This document shows positions 33,286 through 41,731 of a stretch of 45,375 bases of DNA, in pieces. How positions within the stretch are numbered: the stretch's first letter is position 1; each line of letters starts with the position of its first letter. The stretch is from Cytobacillus massiliigabonensis (GTDB lineage: Bacteria > Bacillota > Bacilli > Bacillales > Cytobacillaceae): contig NZ_LT904903.1 of the NCBI RefSeq assembly GCF_900199725.1, positions 676,741 to 722,115 on the forward strand. Reading direction: 5' to 3'. The notes beneath the pieces are model-generated. The model ran no database searches, had not been told where the DNA came from, and saw only the letters and a program-made list of their open reading frames with translations. Position numbers and translations under genes: made by a program.

Positions 33286-33849
33286 GTGGAATATGTCGAT
33301 CCTATAAGAGACATAAATAAAATTCTTGCCATAAAAAAGAATTTACGAAATCAGTCATCAAGGGATCTATTGTTATTTGTATTAGGAATTAATACAGGGA
33401 TTAGAGTGCATGATTTGCTTTCCCTAAAAGTTTGTGATGTTTGGGATGGAACATATGTGAAAGAGTTTCTTTATATAAGTGATGAAAAAAGCGAGGAAAA
33501 GAAGGGCTTTTACATTAATAATCAAGTAAAAATGGCACTTGAAAATTATTTAGCAAATTCAAAATTACAAGATTGTGATTACCTTTTTAAATCCAAGAAA
33601 AATAACCTGCCTATTACGCGTCAGCAGGCTTATCGAATTATTAATCAAGCGGCAAAAGAAGTGGGGATCAGCGGGAAAATAGGAACGCACACACTGAGGA
33701 AAACCTTTGGCTATCACGCATACAGTAAGGGCATTGCTATTTCTATATTAATGTCGATCTATAATCATCATACTCCAGCAGAAACCTTACGCTATATTGG
33801 AATTGAGAAGAACGAAAAGCAGTTAATAAAAGTAGATGTGAATTTATAA
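33286..33849 (+). CDS. Catalytic-domain-only tyrosine recombinase
   Basis: 187 residues covering only the catalytic domain of the tyrosine recombinase family. Active-site residues can be placed: first Arg in NTGIRVHDLLSL (near 39), HTLRKTFGYHAY (HxxR near 142), a His in YNHHTPAETLRYIGI (near 163), and the nucleophile Tyr just after it (LRY). The N-terminal SAM-like core-binding domain of XerC/D and phage integrases is missing. Similar short proteins (for example YoeC) exist in Bacillus as chromosomal genes. The start is GTG with TAGGAGG in front. No phage or transposon genes adjoin it; the inverted repeat upstream is a candidate binding site. Confidence 0.88.
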   Translation: MEYVDPIRDINKILAIKKNLRNQSSRDLLLFVLGINTGIRVHDLLSLKVCDVWDGTYVKEFLYISDEKSEEKKGFYINNQVKMALENYLANSKLQDCDYLFKSKKNNLPITRQQAYRIINQAAKEVGISGKIGTHTLRKTFGYHAYSKGIAISILMSIYNHHTPAETLRYIGIEKNEKQLIKVDVNL

Positions 33850-33852
33850 ATA

Positions 33853-33896
33853 CAATAAAAAGGCTCTTCCCTTTACAAATGAGTAAGTGGAAGAGC
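33853..33896 (-). terminator. Terminator of the universal stress protein gene
   Basis: GCTCTTCC (33863-33870) and GGAAGAGC (33889-33896), with extra CTTT/AAGT pairing inside. On the minus strand CTTTTTATTG follows. It also lies after the recombinase stop. Confidence 0.82.
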
Positions 33897-33901
33897 ATAT
33901 A

Positions 33902-34591
33902 TCATTCATCATCATCTATGTCCAGCGGTTCAATCATTCGAACATGCTTTAGTTCCTTCACAATGTCTTCTGTTACATTTACTTGCAGTGTCTCTTTATC
34001 TCTCATAAATTTAAATACGCCATTATTAAAATCTGTTCCATGGTCCTTAAAGAAAATTCCTTCAAATTCAACATCTTTCGTATAGTTAAAGCTTAAACGA
34101 TAAACTTCTCCTTCTCTCGTCAGATACGCACGGACCCCTTTTTCAAACTGCCCCTCTTGGTCTCTTAGTGCACGAGAAACGGAAATAAGATGTAAGTCTA
34201 CGAAAGGGATTTCACGTAATAATGAGTTTATGATGGACCCCTTTGCAATTTGCTCCCATCGGCTCTGGGCTGTCTGGCCTAAAATAATTTGAGTTATTTT
34301 CTTTTCTCTTGCGATTTCAGCTATCACTTTTGCGATTGGCCGTTTTTCATTATCTTTTAAGATAAATTCCTCTGCATTATGCTGTTCAGCTAACTGCTTC
34401 CATCTTGTAATATAATCTGATTTTTCGGCATCCAGCTCATCAAAAGGCAAACGATCAATGGTTAGGATATATAGTGGACAATCAAGCATATGCGCTATAT
34501 TACATCCACGCTGAATGAGCCGTTCACCATTTGGCCCATAATAGACGCAGACGAGGATGCTTTCGTCCATACGTCCTTTGAATTTCTTCAT
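33902..34591 (-). CDS. KdpD-like universal stress protein (Usp)
   Basis: 229 residues. Residues 1-145 form a Usp domain of the type found in the cytoplasmic part of KdpD: ILVCVYYGPNGERLIQRGC at the start and ILGQTAQSRWEQIAKGS as the nucleotide-loop region. Residues 150-229 form an extra acidic C-terminal part with no match I recognise. KdpD sensor domains respond to K+/Na+ status and can bind ATP or c-di-AMP. Divergent from mrpA with 151 bp between the starts, so a regulatory or stress-coupled role with the Na+/H+ antiporter is plausible. TGAGGTGA precedes the ATG. Confidence 0.85.
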   Translation of the reverse strand: MKKFKGRMDESILVCVYYGPNGERLIQRGCNIAHMLDCPLYILTIDRLPFDELDAEKSDYITRWKQLAEQHNAEEFILKDNEKRPIAKVIAEIAREKKITQIILGQTAQSRWEQIAKGSIINSLLREIPFVDLHLISVSRALRDQEGQFEKGVRAYLTREGEVYRLSFNYTKDVEFEGIFFKDHGTDFNNGVFKFMRDKETLQVNVTEDIVKELKHVRMIEPLDIDDDE

Positions 34592-34742
34592 TTAATACTC
34601 ACCTCAAAGTTAGATGAAATTTAGGCGGCACGGTTAGACTATGTATGACTATAGCTTATGCACTCGTTTCAGTCAATATCAACCACTGGTAATTTAACAA
34701 AATACAATTTTTTTAGACTAAATGGTCAGGAGGGGGGATTTG

Positions 34743-37148
34743 ATGTCCTGGTTACACCTTATGATATTCATCCCATTTGTTTTTGCTATCTTTGTCCCAT
34801 TTGTTTATAAATGGCTTTCTGGAAGAGTGCATACCGGCTGGTTTGTTCTTGCTGCACCTTTAGCAGTCTTTCTATATTTATTAAAGTATATTCCTTCTAT
34901 TTCAAAGGGGGAAACCATTCGCTTAGACCTTCCCTGGATGCCATCATTAGGAATAAATTATACCGCTTATATCGACGGGCTAAGCCTGATTTTTGGTTTA
35001 TTAATCACCGGTGTTGGTGCGCTAGTTGTTTTGTATTCGATTTATTATATGTCGAAGGAAAGAGAAGCACTTCATAACTTTTATGTTTATATGCTGTTAT
35101 TCATGGGAGCTATGCTTGGGCTTGTAGTCTCAGATAATATATTGGTTTTATATGTTTTTTGGGAGTTAACAAGCATTTCATCGTTCTTATTAATTGCTTA
35201 CTGGTATCAGCGGAAGAATTCACGAAATGGTGCCCAGAAGTCGATGTTAATTACCATCTTTGGCGGTCTTGCCATGCTGGCAGGATTGATTATGCTTTCA
35301 ATGATGGCGGACACATACAGCATACGTGAAATGGTTGAGCATGCAAATCGTATAACAGAGCATCATCTTTTTCTGCCTGCGATGATTCTTATTCTTTTAG
35401 GTGCATTTACGAAATCTGCACAATTTCCATTCAGTATATGGCTGCCAGATGCGATGGAAGCACCTACTCCAATAAGTGCCTATTTACATTCTGCAACGAT
35501 GGTTAAGGCAGGCATTTATTTAGTAGCCCGAATGACTCCTGTTTTTGGAGGAATCGCTGAATGGTTTTGGATTGTATCAGGCATTGGATTAATTACCTTA
35601 TTGTATGGTTCGGTTAACGCTGTAAATCAAAAGGATTTAAAAGGATTATTAGCATATTCGACAATTAGTCAATTAGGATTGATCATGAGCCTTCTTGGAA
35701 TCGGTTCGGCTTCTATGTATTTTGGGTTTGGAGATGAATCATCAGTATATGCTTTTGCTGTCTTAGCAGCACTTTTTCACTTAATTAATCACTCCACCTT
35801 TAAAGGGAGTTTGTTCATGATTGTCGGTATAATCGACCATGAAACTGGGACGCGTGATATTCGGAAATTAGGCGGGCTAATGAGTCTCATGCCTATATCA
35901 TTTACATTAACAATCATCGGAAGCTTTGCAATGGCAGGACTGCCGCCTTTTAATGGGTTTTTAAGCAAAGAAATGTTCTTTACAAGTGTCCTGACGGTTT
36001 TCGAATCACCAGTGTTTGGAATGAAGAGCTTAGGATTGCTATTTCCAGTTATCGCATGGTCAGCGAGTGTATTTACATTTATTTATTGCATGATTCTCGT
36101 ATTTAAAACATTTATGGGTAAACACCGTCCTGAAAGACTGGATAAGGAAGCGCATGAAGCACCGATTGGCATGCTGATTCCACCGATCATTCTTAGCTGT
36201 TTAGTCATTGTTATTTTCTTTTTCCCTAATATAATCTCAGATCATTTGCTGCAGCCTGCTTTGACTTCAGTTCTCCCGCAATTTGCTGGAGCAGGCGGGA
36301 TTGAGGTCAAAATTACCCCTTGGCATGGGTGGAGTACGGAGCTATTTATGACAATAGGTGTAGTTGGTTTTGGTGTGATTATGTATCGTTCTATTAAAAA
36401 ATGGTCCCCGCTTTATGGCTATTATCCGCAGGCACTAACGTTAAATGGAATGTATAACCATTTGCTTGCAGGTATGGAAAAAATCTCGCTGAAACTGACA
36501 AAACAATATATGACTGGTTTTGTCCGAGATTATTTAGTGTATATTTTTACGTTTTTGATCTTTTTGCTTGGATGGTCGCTTTGGTTATCGAACGATCTCT
36601 CGTTTGATTTATCAAATAATGCACCCATTCACCTATATGAAGGCGGGGTTATTGTCGCGATGCTTATTGCTGCCCTCACTGTGCTTTTTTCTAAATCTAG
36701 ATTTACAGCGATTATTGCTGTCGGTGCATTAGGATATCTTGTCTCTCTTTTCTTTGTCATTTTCCGTGCACCAGATCTAGCATTAACACAGTTAGTTGTT
36801 GAAACAGTGACAGCAGCGTTATTCCTATTATGCTTTTACCATTTACCAGAGCTGCGTAAGGAAAAAAGCAGTATTCCGTTCAAATTAACCAATTTATTTG
36901 TATCACTGGGAGTAGGAACAGTCTTTACTTTCATTGCATTATCAGCGAATAATCATCGGCTTTTTGAATCGATTTCTGGTTACTTTGAAGATTCCTATAC
37001 ACTAGCCGGTGCGAAAAATATCGTTAACGCCATTCTTGTTGACTTCCGTGGCTTAGATACCATGCTAGAAATTCTTGTGCTTTGTATTGCGGGGCTCGGC
37101 GTTTACACACTAATAAAGCTTCAATTAGCTGGGAGGGAGAAGAAATGA
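34743..37148 (+). CDS. mrpA: Mrp Na+/H+ antiporter subunit A
   Basis: Largest subunit of the multi-subunit cation/proton antiporter, 801 residues, about 21 membrane helices. It is homologous to the ND5/NuoL proton channel of complex I. The conserved glutamate and lysine of the channel are visible in VFWELTSISSFLLI and SATMVKAGIYLVARMTP, and QFPFSIWLPDAMEAPTPISA is a family signature. The C-terminal part carries the MrpA-specific extension with FRAPDLALTQLVVETVTAAL. The ATG at 34743 is used because AGGAGGGGGG stands before it; an in-frame ATG at 34722 has no ribosome site. First gene of a complete mrpABCDEFG operon; overlaps mrpB by ATGA. Confidence 0.96.
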   Translation: MSWLHLMIFIPFVFAIFVPFVYKWLSGRVHTGWFVLAAPLAVFLYLLKYIPSISKGETIRLDLPWMPSLGINYTAYIDGLSLIFGLLITGVGALVVLYSIYYMSKEREALHNFYVYMLLFMGAMLGLVVSDNILVLYVFWELTSISSFLLIAYWYQRKNSRNGAQKSMLITIFGGLAMLAGLIMLSMMADTYSIREMVEHANRITEHHLFLPAMILILLGAFTKSAQFPFSIWLPDAMEAPTPISAYLHSATMVKAGIYLVARMTPVFGGIAEWFWIVSGIGLITLLYGSVNAVNQKDLKGLLAYSTISQLGLIMSLLGIGSASMYFGFGDESSVYAFAVLAALFHLINHSTFKGSLFMIVGIIDHETGTRDIRKLGGLMSLMPISFTLTIIGSFAMAGLPPFNGFLSKEMFFTSVLTVFESPVFGMKSLGLLFPVIAWSASVFTFIYCMILVFKTFMGKHRPERLDKEAHEAPIGMLIPPIILSCLVIVIFFFPNIISDHLLQPALTSVLPQFAGAGGIEVKITPWHGWSTELFMTIGVVGFGVIMYRSIKKWSPLYGYYPQALTLNGMYNHLLAGMEKISLKLTKQYMTGFVRDYLVYIFTFLIFLLGWSLWLSNDLSFDLSNNAPIHLYEGGVIVAMLIAALTVLFSKSRFTAIIAVGALGYLVSLFFVIFRAPDLALTQLVVETVTAALFLLCFYHLPELRKEKSSIPFKLTNLFVSLGVGTVFTFIALSANNHRLFESISGYFEDSYTLAGAKNIVNAILVDFRGLDTMLEILVLCIAGLGVYTLIKLQLAGREKK

Positions 37149-37567
37149 AACCGAACGATGTCATTCTACATTCAGTAACAAAGGTAGCGGTCTTTATTAT
37201 TTTGACGTTTTCCATTTACCTTTTTTTCGGAGGCCATCATAATCCTGGCGGTGGGTTTATCGGAGGGCTTAGCGTAGCCTCAGGGTTAGTTCTTCTTTAT
37301 CTAACCTTTGATATTGAAACGGTTAGAAGAAATATCCCAGTTGATTTTAAAAAAGTGGCAGCCTTTGGAGTATTAATTGCCATCTTTACAGGAGCGAGTT
37401 CTTTATTGTTTGATAAGCCCTTTTTAAATCAAGCCTATGGCTATTTTAATCTTCCTATTTTCGGAAAGACTGAGCTAGCAACTGCAGTTATATTTGATGT
37501 TGGTGTTGCCCTAGCGGTTATTGGAACAGCAGTAACAATTATCTTAAGCATAAGTGAGGATGGATAA
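37145..37567 (+). CDS. mrpB: Mrp antiporter subunit B
   Basis: 140 residues, four membrane helices, with the family stretch FFGGHHNPGGGFIGGL near the N-terminus. It interacts with the C-terminal part of MrpA. The ATG overlaps the mrpA stop by four bases (ATGA), with GGGAGGGAGAAGAA as ribosome site, so translation is coupled. It is required for the full antiport complex in Bacillus. Confidence 0.95.
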   Translation: MKPNDVILHSVTKVAVFIILTFSIYLFFGGHHNPGGGFIGGLSVASGLVLLYLTFDIETVRRNIPVDFKKVAAFGVLIAIFTGASSLLFDKPFLNQAYGYFNLPIFGKTELATAVIFDVGVALAVIGTAVTIILSISEDG

Positions 37568-37568
37568 A

Positions 37569-37907
37569 ATGGAAACATCAATGTCTATTCTTATAGGAGT
37601 TCTTTTTACAATAGGAACCTATTTAATTTTGACGAAGAGTTTGCTTCGGATCATTTTAGGAACATCCATTATTAGTCATGGTGTGAATTTGCTTATTCTT
37701 ACAATGGGCGGTTTAAAGAAAGGTGGTCCTCCATTGTTAGGCCAGCATGACACTACATTTACAGATTCATTGCCTCAGGCACTTATTTTAACGGCGATCG
37801 TGATAAATTTTGCAGTCACTGCACTATTTCTAGTACTCAGCTACCGAACGTATAAAACATTAGGGACTGATAATTTGGATCAATTAAGGGGAATGGAAGA
37901 TGAATAA
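37569..37907 (+). CDS. mrpC: Mrp antiporter subunit C (NuoK-like)
   Basis: 112 residues (B. subtilis 113), three membrane helices, homologous to NuoK of complex I. The conserved ISHGVNLLIL and GGLKKGGPPLL loop are visible. The start at 37569 directly follows the mrpB stop and has GAGGA 8 bases upstream; upstream in-frame GTG/ATG codons at 37554 and 37560 overlap mrpB and are less likely. Confidence 0.95.
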   Translation: METSMSILIGVLFTIGTYLILTKSLLRIILGTSIISHGVNLLILTMGGLKKGGPPLLGQHDTTFTDSLPQALILTAIVINFAVTALFLVLSYRTYKTLGTDNLDQLRGMEDE

Positions 37908-39393
37908 TACTGTTATACTGCCAATCATTATTCCTGTCATAGCAGGTCTAATAATGGTCATCTTTAGAAAAAATATTCGTTTTCAGCGGCTGTTTAGTAT
38001 CATTGCCATTCTTATAGTAGGTACTGTATCTATCTTATTGATGAACCAAATTAGAAATGAAGGAATACAGACACTTCAGGCAGGTGGCTGGGAAGCCCCA
38101 TTTGGCATTACGATTGTAGCTGATATGTTTTCTGCTATCCTTCTTCTTACGACGAGTATAGTTGCTTTTTTCTGTTTAATCTTTGCCTTTTCATCTATTG
38201 GGAGAGAGAGGGAAGAGCATTATTTCTATCCCATGTTTTTATTTCTGATTTCAGGTGTATGTGGGTCGTTTTTGACAGGGGACTTATTCAATTTATTTGT
38301 CTGTTTTGAGGTCATGCTGATTTCATCTTATGTACTAATCTCTTTAGGCGGTACGAAGCTCCAGCTTAGGGAGTCAGTCAAGTACATTTTAATTAATGTC
38401 ATTTCATCCTCCTTGTTTTTAATTGCCATCGCTTATTTATATGCAATAACAGGTACCTTGAATTTAGCGCATCTTTCTTTGCGTGTCGCTGAGGCGGGAC
38501 AGGACGGACTCATGACAACGGTTGCCTTTTTGTTTTTAATCGTGTTTAGCATGAAAGCGGCTCTTTTCCTTTTCTTTTGGCTTCCAGGTTCATATAGTGC
38601 ACCGCCGACAGCTGTTGCTGCTATATTTGCTGCCTTACTGACAAAGGTAGGAATTTATGCGATTTTCCGTCTGTTTACACTCGTGTTTTATCATGAGCCG
38701 GAAATCACCCATTTAGCTATAGGCATTCTTGGGGCAATTACAATGGTACTCGGGGCAATTGGTGCAGTAGCTTATTGGGATATAAAGAAAATATTAACCT
38801 ATAATGTCATCGTCGGGGTTGGCTTCATCATCGCTGGTCTTGCTTCATTAACATCTATGGGAATGGTGGGGTCCATTTATTATCTAATCCATGACATGGT
38901 TATTAAAGCGCTTATTTTCCTATTAGGAGGGATGATCATTCATCTTACCGGAACGAGCAAGCTGAAGGAAATTAGCGGGCTTATACGGAATCATCCCTAT
39001 GTGGGCTGGATGTTCTTTGTTGCTGCGCTTTCCCTTGCAGGAATCCCGCCGCTTAGCGGGTTTTTGGGGAAGGTCTTCATTACTCGAGGGACATTTGAAA
39101 CAGGATACTACTGGCTTGGTGCAATTGGGCTCATTACAAGTTTAATGGTTCTTTATTCAATTATGAAAATCTTTATGAATAGCTTTTGGGGAGAAACGTA
39201 TGTAAGTAAGGAAATGGAGAAGGGAACAACCAGCTTGAGCACCATGCTGCCAATCGGCTGTCTTACTGCCTTAACAATTGCTCTTGGATTGGGAGCAGAG
39301 GGTATCCATGAATACGTACAAATCGCGACTGAGAGCATGCTGAATCCGATTTTGTATATAGAGGCAGTTATGGGTGGGGATCCCATTCGTTAA
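37900..39393 (+). CDS. mrpD: Mrp antiporter subunit D (NuoN/M-like)
   Basis: 497 residues, about 14 membrane helices, ND2/ND4-like proton channel subunit. Channel-type motifs: VCFEVMLISSYVLISLGG (helix glutamate), FWLPGSYSAPPTAVAAIFAA and LTKVGIYAIFRLF. It overlaps the end of mrpC by 8 bases; AAGGGGAA lies upstream. With MrpA it provides the proton and cation paths. Confidence 0.96.
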   Translation: MNNTVILPIIIPVIAGLIMVIFRKNIRFQRLFSIIAILIVGTVSILLMNQIRNEGIQTLQAGGWEAPFGITIVADMFSAILLLTTSIVAFFCLIFAFSSIGREREEHYFYPMFLFLISGVCGSFLTGDLFNLFVCFEVMLISSYVLISLGGTKLQLRESVKYILINVISSSLFLIAIAYLYAITGTLNLAHLSLRVAEAGQDGLMTTVAFLFLIVFSMKAALFLFFWLPGSYSAPPTAVAAIFAALLTKVGIYAIFRLFTLVFYHEPEITHLAIGILGAITMVLGAIGAVAYWDIKKILTYNVIVGVGFIIAGLASLTSMGMVGSIYYLIHDMVIKALIFLLGGMIIHLTGTSKLKEISGLIRNHPYVGWMFFVAALSLAGIPPLSGFLGKVFITRGTFETGYYWLGAIGLITSLMVLYSIMKIFMNSFWGETYVSKEMEKGTTSLSTMLPIGCLTALTIALGLGAEGIHEYVQIATESMLNPILYIEAVMGGDPIR

Positions 39394-39436
39394 TAGTTGA
39401 TAGTTTTCTGATGACCATGGAAAGGAGGGGGTACCA

Positions 39437-39913
39437 TTGCCCATTCAAGTCTTAATTAACCTATTTATCGCTTTTTTATGGATGTTTTTTCAAGATGAAT
39501 GGAGCATCTTATCATTCATAGGCGGTTATTTAGTTGGTATCCTTGTTTTGTTTAGTATGAGGCGCTTTTTTCCCGCTTCCTTTTATATGAAACGCTTTAT
39601 CTCTATTCTAAGTTTGTTTCTCTTGTTTATAAGTGAGTCAATTTCGTCAAGTATATATGTCATTCGCCAAGTAATAGGACCGAAGATCAATGTAACGCCA
39701 GGAATATTTAAGCTGGAAACAGATTTAGAAGGAGATATGGAAATAACACTTCTCGCTCTACTTCTAACTTTAACCCCTGGTTCAGTGGTTATGGAGATTT
39801 CCTCAGATAATAGGATTTTTTACATTCATGGGTTGAACTTGCCAGAATCTGAGCATGCTGTCATTCAATCGAAAATTAAATATGAGAAAGCCATAAAGGA
39901 GGTAACCCGATAA
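39437..39913 (+). CDS. mrpE: Mrp antiporter subunit E
   Basis: 158 residues, two or three N-terminal membrane helices and a small cytoplasmic domain, DUF68-type. The start is TTG at 39437 with a strong AAAGGAGGGGG 7 bases before it; no ATG fits. The stop overlaps the mrpF ATG by one base (TAATG). Confidence 0.94.
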   Translation: MPIQVLINLFIAFLWMFFQDEWSILSFIGGYLVGILVLFSMRRFFPASFYMKRFISILSLFLLFISESISSSIYVIRQVIGPKINVTPGIFKLETDLEGDMEITLLALLLTLTPGSVVMEISSDNRIFYIHGLNLPESEHAVIQSKIKYEKAIKEVTR

Positions 39914-40197
39914 TGTTCAAATTATTTTTAATGGGATGTTTATTTTTTATCACTCTCTCCATTATCGCAGCACTCTATCGTGCTGTAAAAGGTCCTTCTA
40001 AGCCTGATCGTGTGATGGCGTTAGATAATATTGGAATCAACCTTTTGGCAGGTGTGGCTATTCTTTCTATTCTCCTTCATACACATGCATTTTTAGATAT
40101 TATTCTCTTGCTGGGGATTCTTTCCTTTGTTGGCACAATCGCCTTTGCTAGATACATTGAAAGGGGTGTTGTCATTGAACGCAAACATGCTGAGTGA
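39913..40197 (+). CDS. mrpF: Mrp antiporter subunit F
   Basis: 94 residues, three membrane helices. KGPSKPDRVMALDNIGINLL is the family signature for MrpF; the ortholog in B. subtilis was also linked to bile-salt/cholate efflux (MrpF). Coupled to mrpE through TAATG; AAAGGAGG lies upstream inside mrpE. Confidence 0.95.
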   Translation: MFKLFLMGCLFFITLSIIAALYRAVKGPSKPDRVMALDNIGINLLAGVAILSILLHTHAFLDIILLLGILSFVGTIAFARYIERGVVIERKHAE

Positions 40198-40534
40198 AAT
40201 CATTGTCTCCATTTTAATTTTTATCGGAACGGCATTTAGTTTTCTAAGTGCAATTGGTTTAATCCGCCTGCCTGATGTTTATACTCGTGCACATGCGGCA
40301 TCAAAGAGCACGAGTATAGGGGTTCTTTGTATATTATTTGGGACTTTTCTTTATTTTTTACTGACCGAGGGATACGTGAGCATTAGATTAATACTAGGAA
40401 TCTTTTTTGTGTTTTTAACCTCGCCGGTCGTAGCGCATTTGTTAAACCGGGCGGCGTATCGTTCACATGTAGAGCTTGCGAAGGAAAGCATTCAAGATGA
40501 CTTGAAGGAATATATAAAAAGAACTGAATCATAA
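40175..40534 (+). CDS. mrpG: Mrp antiporter subunit G
   Basis: 119 residues (B. subtilis 124), three membrane helices, signature SAIGLIRLPDVYTRAHAASK. The start is most likely TTG at 40175, because AAGGGGTG (40161-40168) lies at ideal distance; the ATG at 40187 is too far away and the longer frame from 40127 has no ribosome site. Overlaps mrpF by 23 bases. Last gene of the operon, followed by a strong terminator. Confidence 0.93.
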   Translation: MNANMLSEIIVSILIFIGTAFSFLSAIGLIRLPDVYTRAHAASKSTSIGVLCILFGTFLYFLLTEGYVSIRLILGIFFVFLTSPVVAHLLNRAAYRSHVELAKESIQDDLKEYIKRTES

Positions 40535-40554
40535 ATATGGAATCAATATTCCTG

Positions 40555-40598
40555 AAAAAGAAGCAAATAATCTGCTGGATTATTTGCTTCTTTTTTAT
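40555..40598. terminator. Bidirectional terminator with 18-bp perfect arms
   Basis: Arms 40555-40572 and 40578-40595 are exact reverse complements with T-runs in both directions. It ends mrpG and the convergent response-regulator gene, whose stop codon it overlaps. Confidence 0.95.
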
Positions 40599-41731
40599 CT
40601 GGCCTGAATGAAGACTACACACATATCATCTTCAGCGTTTGCTTGCTGCTTTTTGGATAAAAGATGATCAATGGGCTGCAAATTATCGGTTTCGGTCCAA
40701 TAGACTGACGCTTTTTCCTTTAGAAACTCATATCCATTTTCCTCGTATTTTTCAATTGAATCTTCCACTCCATCTGTGCAAAGCAGAAGCTGAACAGAGT
40801 CAGAATAGGAAATAACTGTTTTACTAATTTGGATTTCCTCAAAAAATCCTACAGCGCATGTATTGCTGGCTAGCTCTTTTATCTCGTTGCTGTCAATTAA
40901 GGCAAATCCAGTTGGATGGCCGGCATTTACATATTCAATGCACTTCTTCTTCGTATCTAGAACAAGATAGATAGCTGTGAAGTAGTAGGGGATCTGCTGA
41001 TTACGCTGATTTAGTGAATTCATCCATCGATTGAGCTCCTTCATGACATATTCTGGATCAGAACCTGATGTGATCGCATCTCTTAAGACAGAAGATATAA
41101 ACATGCACACGAGTGAGGCGGATATCCCATGTCCCATCATATCAAGCTGGATAGCAGCATAGCGGTCTTCATCAAGTTTTTGCCAATAATACATATCACC
41201 TGCAAGCTTATATGCGGGCAAATAGGAGGCTGTTAATAATAGGTTTTCTTTTTTTACAGGTTCACTTAAAAGGCTCGTCTGTACCTTCATAGAGAGGTCA
41301 AGCTCATTTCGGATTTTCTCATCCCTCTCGATATGCCAGTCTTTTTCATATTTCAATCTTAATGCAACTCGAATCCTTGCTAGAAGCTCTGTTTTATTAA
41401 TTGGCTTCATTACATAATCGATTCCTCCGGCATCAAGCGCTTCTACGACTTTGTTAGAATCTTCAAGCGCAGTTACAAAAATGACAGGGATATCTTTAAG
41501 ATGAGGTATTTGCTGAAGACGTCTGCAGGCTTCAATGCCATCCATTTCAGGCATCATAATATCCATTAATATAATGTCTGCCTGCATAGGCAATGGCGGC
41601 TTTTGCTGGAAGTAAGCAAACAATTCCTTAGCGGATGTGAGTGATAGATAATTGTCGTACCCGGCACGCTTTAGAATATTTTCAATAACAAACAAATTTG
41701 ATTGATTGTCATCTACTATTAAAATCCCCAT
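40595..41731 (-). CDS. Response regulator with PP2C (RsbU-type) phosphatase
   Basis: 378 residues. A receiver domain (1-122) with phospho-acceptor D57 in ILMDIMMPEMDG and the acidic pair D7/D8, a short coiled coil (about 125-150), then a PP2C/SpoIIE phosphatase domain (about 160-378) with metal ligands in YKLAGDMYYW, QLDMMGHGISASL, LLLCTDGVED and EDDMCVVF. Such proteins dephosphorylate anti-anti-sigma factors to activate general stress (sigma-B type) responses. GAAAGGAAGC precedes the ATG. A kinase partner is not adjacent; the hybrid kinase at 29499-32282 is the nearest candidate. Confidence 0.94.
   Translation of the reverse strand: MGILIVDDNQSNLFVIENILKRAGYDNYLSLTSAKELFAYFQQKPPLPMQADIILMDIMMPEMDGIEACRRLQQIPHLKDIPVIFVTALEDSNKVVEALDAGGIDYVMKPINKTELLARIRVALRLKYEKDWHIERDEKIRNELDLSMKVQTSLLSEPVKKENLLLTASYLPAYKLAGDMYYWQKLDEDRYAAIQLDMMGHGISASLVCMFISSVLRDAITSGSDPEYVMKELNRWMNSLNQRNQQIPYYFTAIYLVLDTKKKCIEYVNAGHPTGFALIDSNEIKELASNTCAVGFFEEIQISKTVISYSDSVQLLLCTDGVEDSIEKYEENGYEFLKEKASVYWTETDNLQPIDHLLSKKQQANAEDDMCVVFIQAR

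Noticed and set aside
16996..33849. Prophage or integrative element spanning the excisionase-like and recombinase genes
   Set aside because: The two genes are about 16 kb apart, and all genes between are ordinary metabolic or signalling genes; no capsid, tail, relaxase or attachment repeats were seen.
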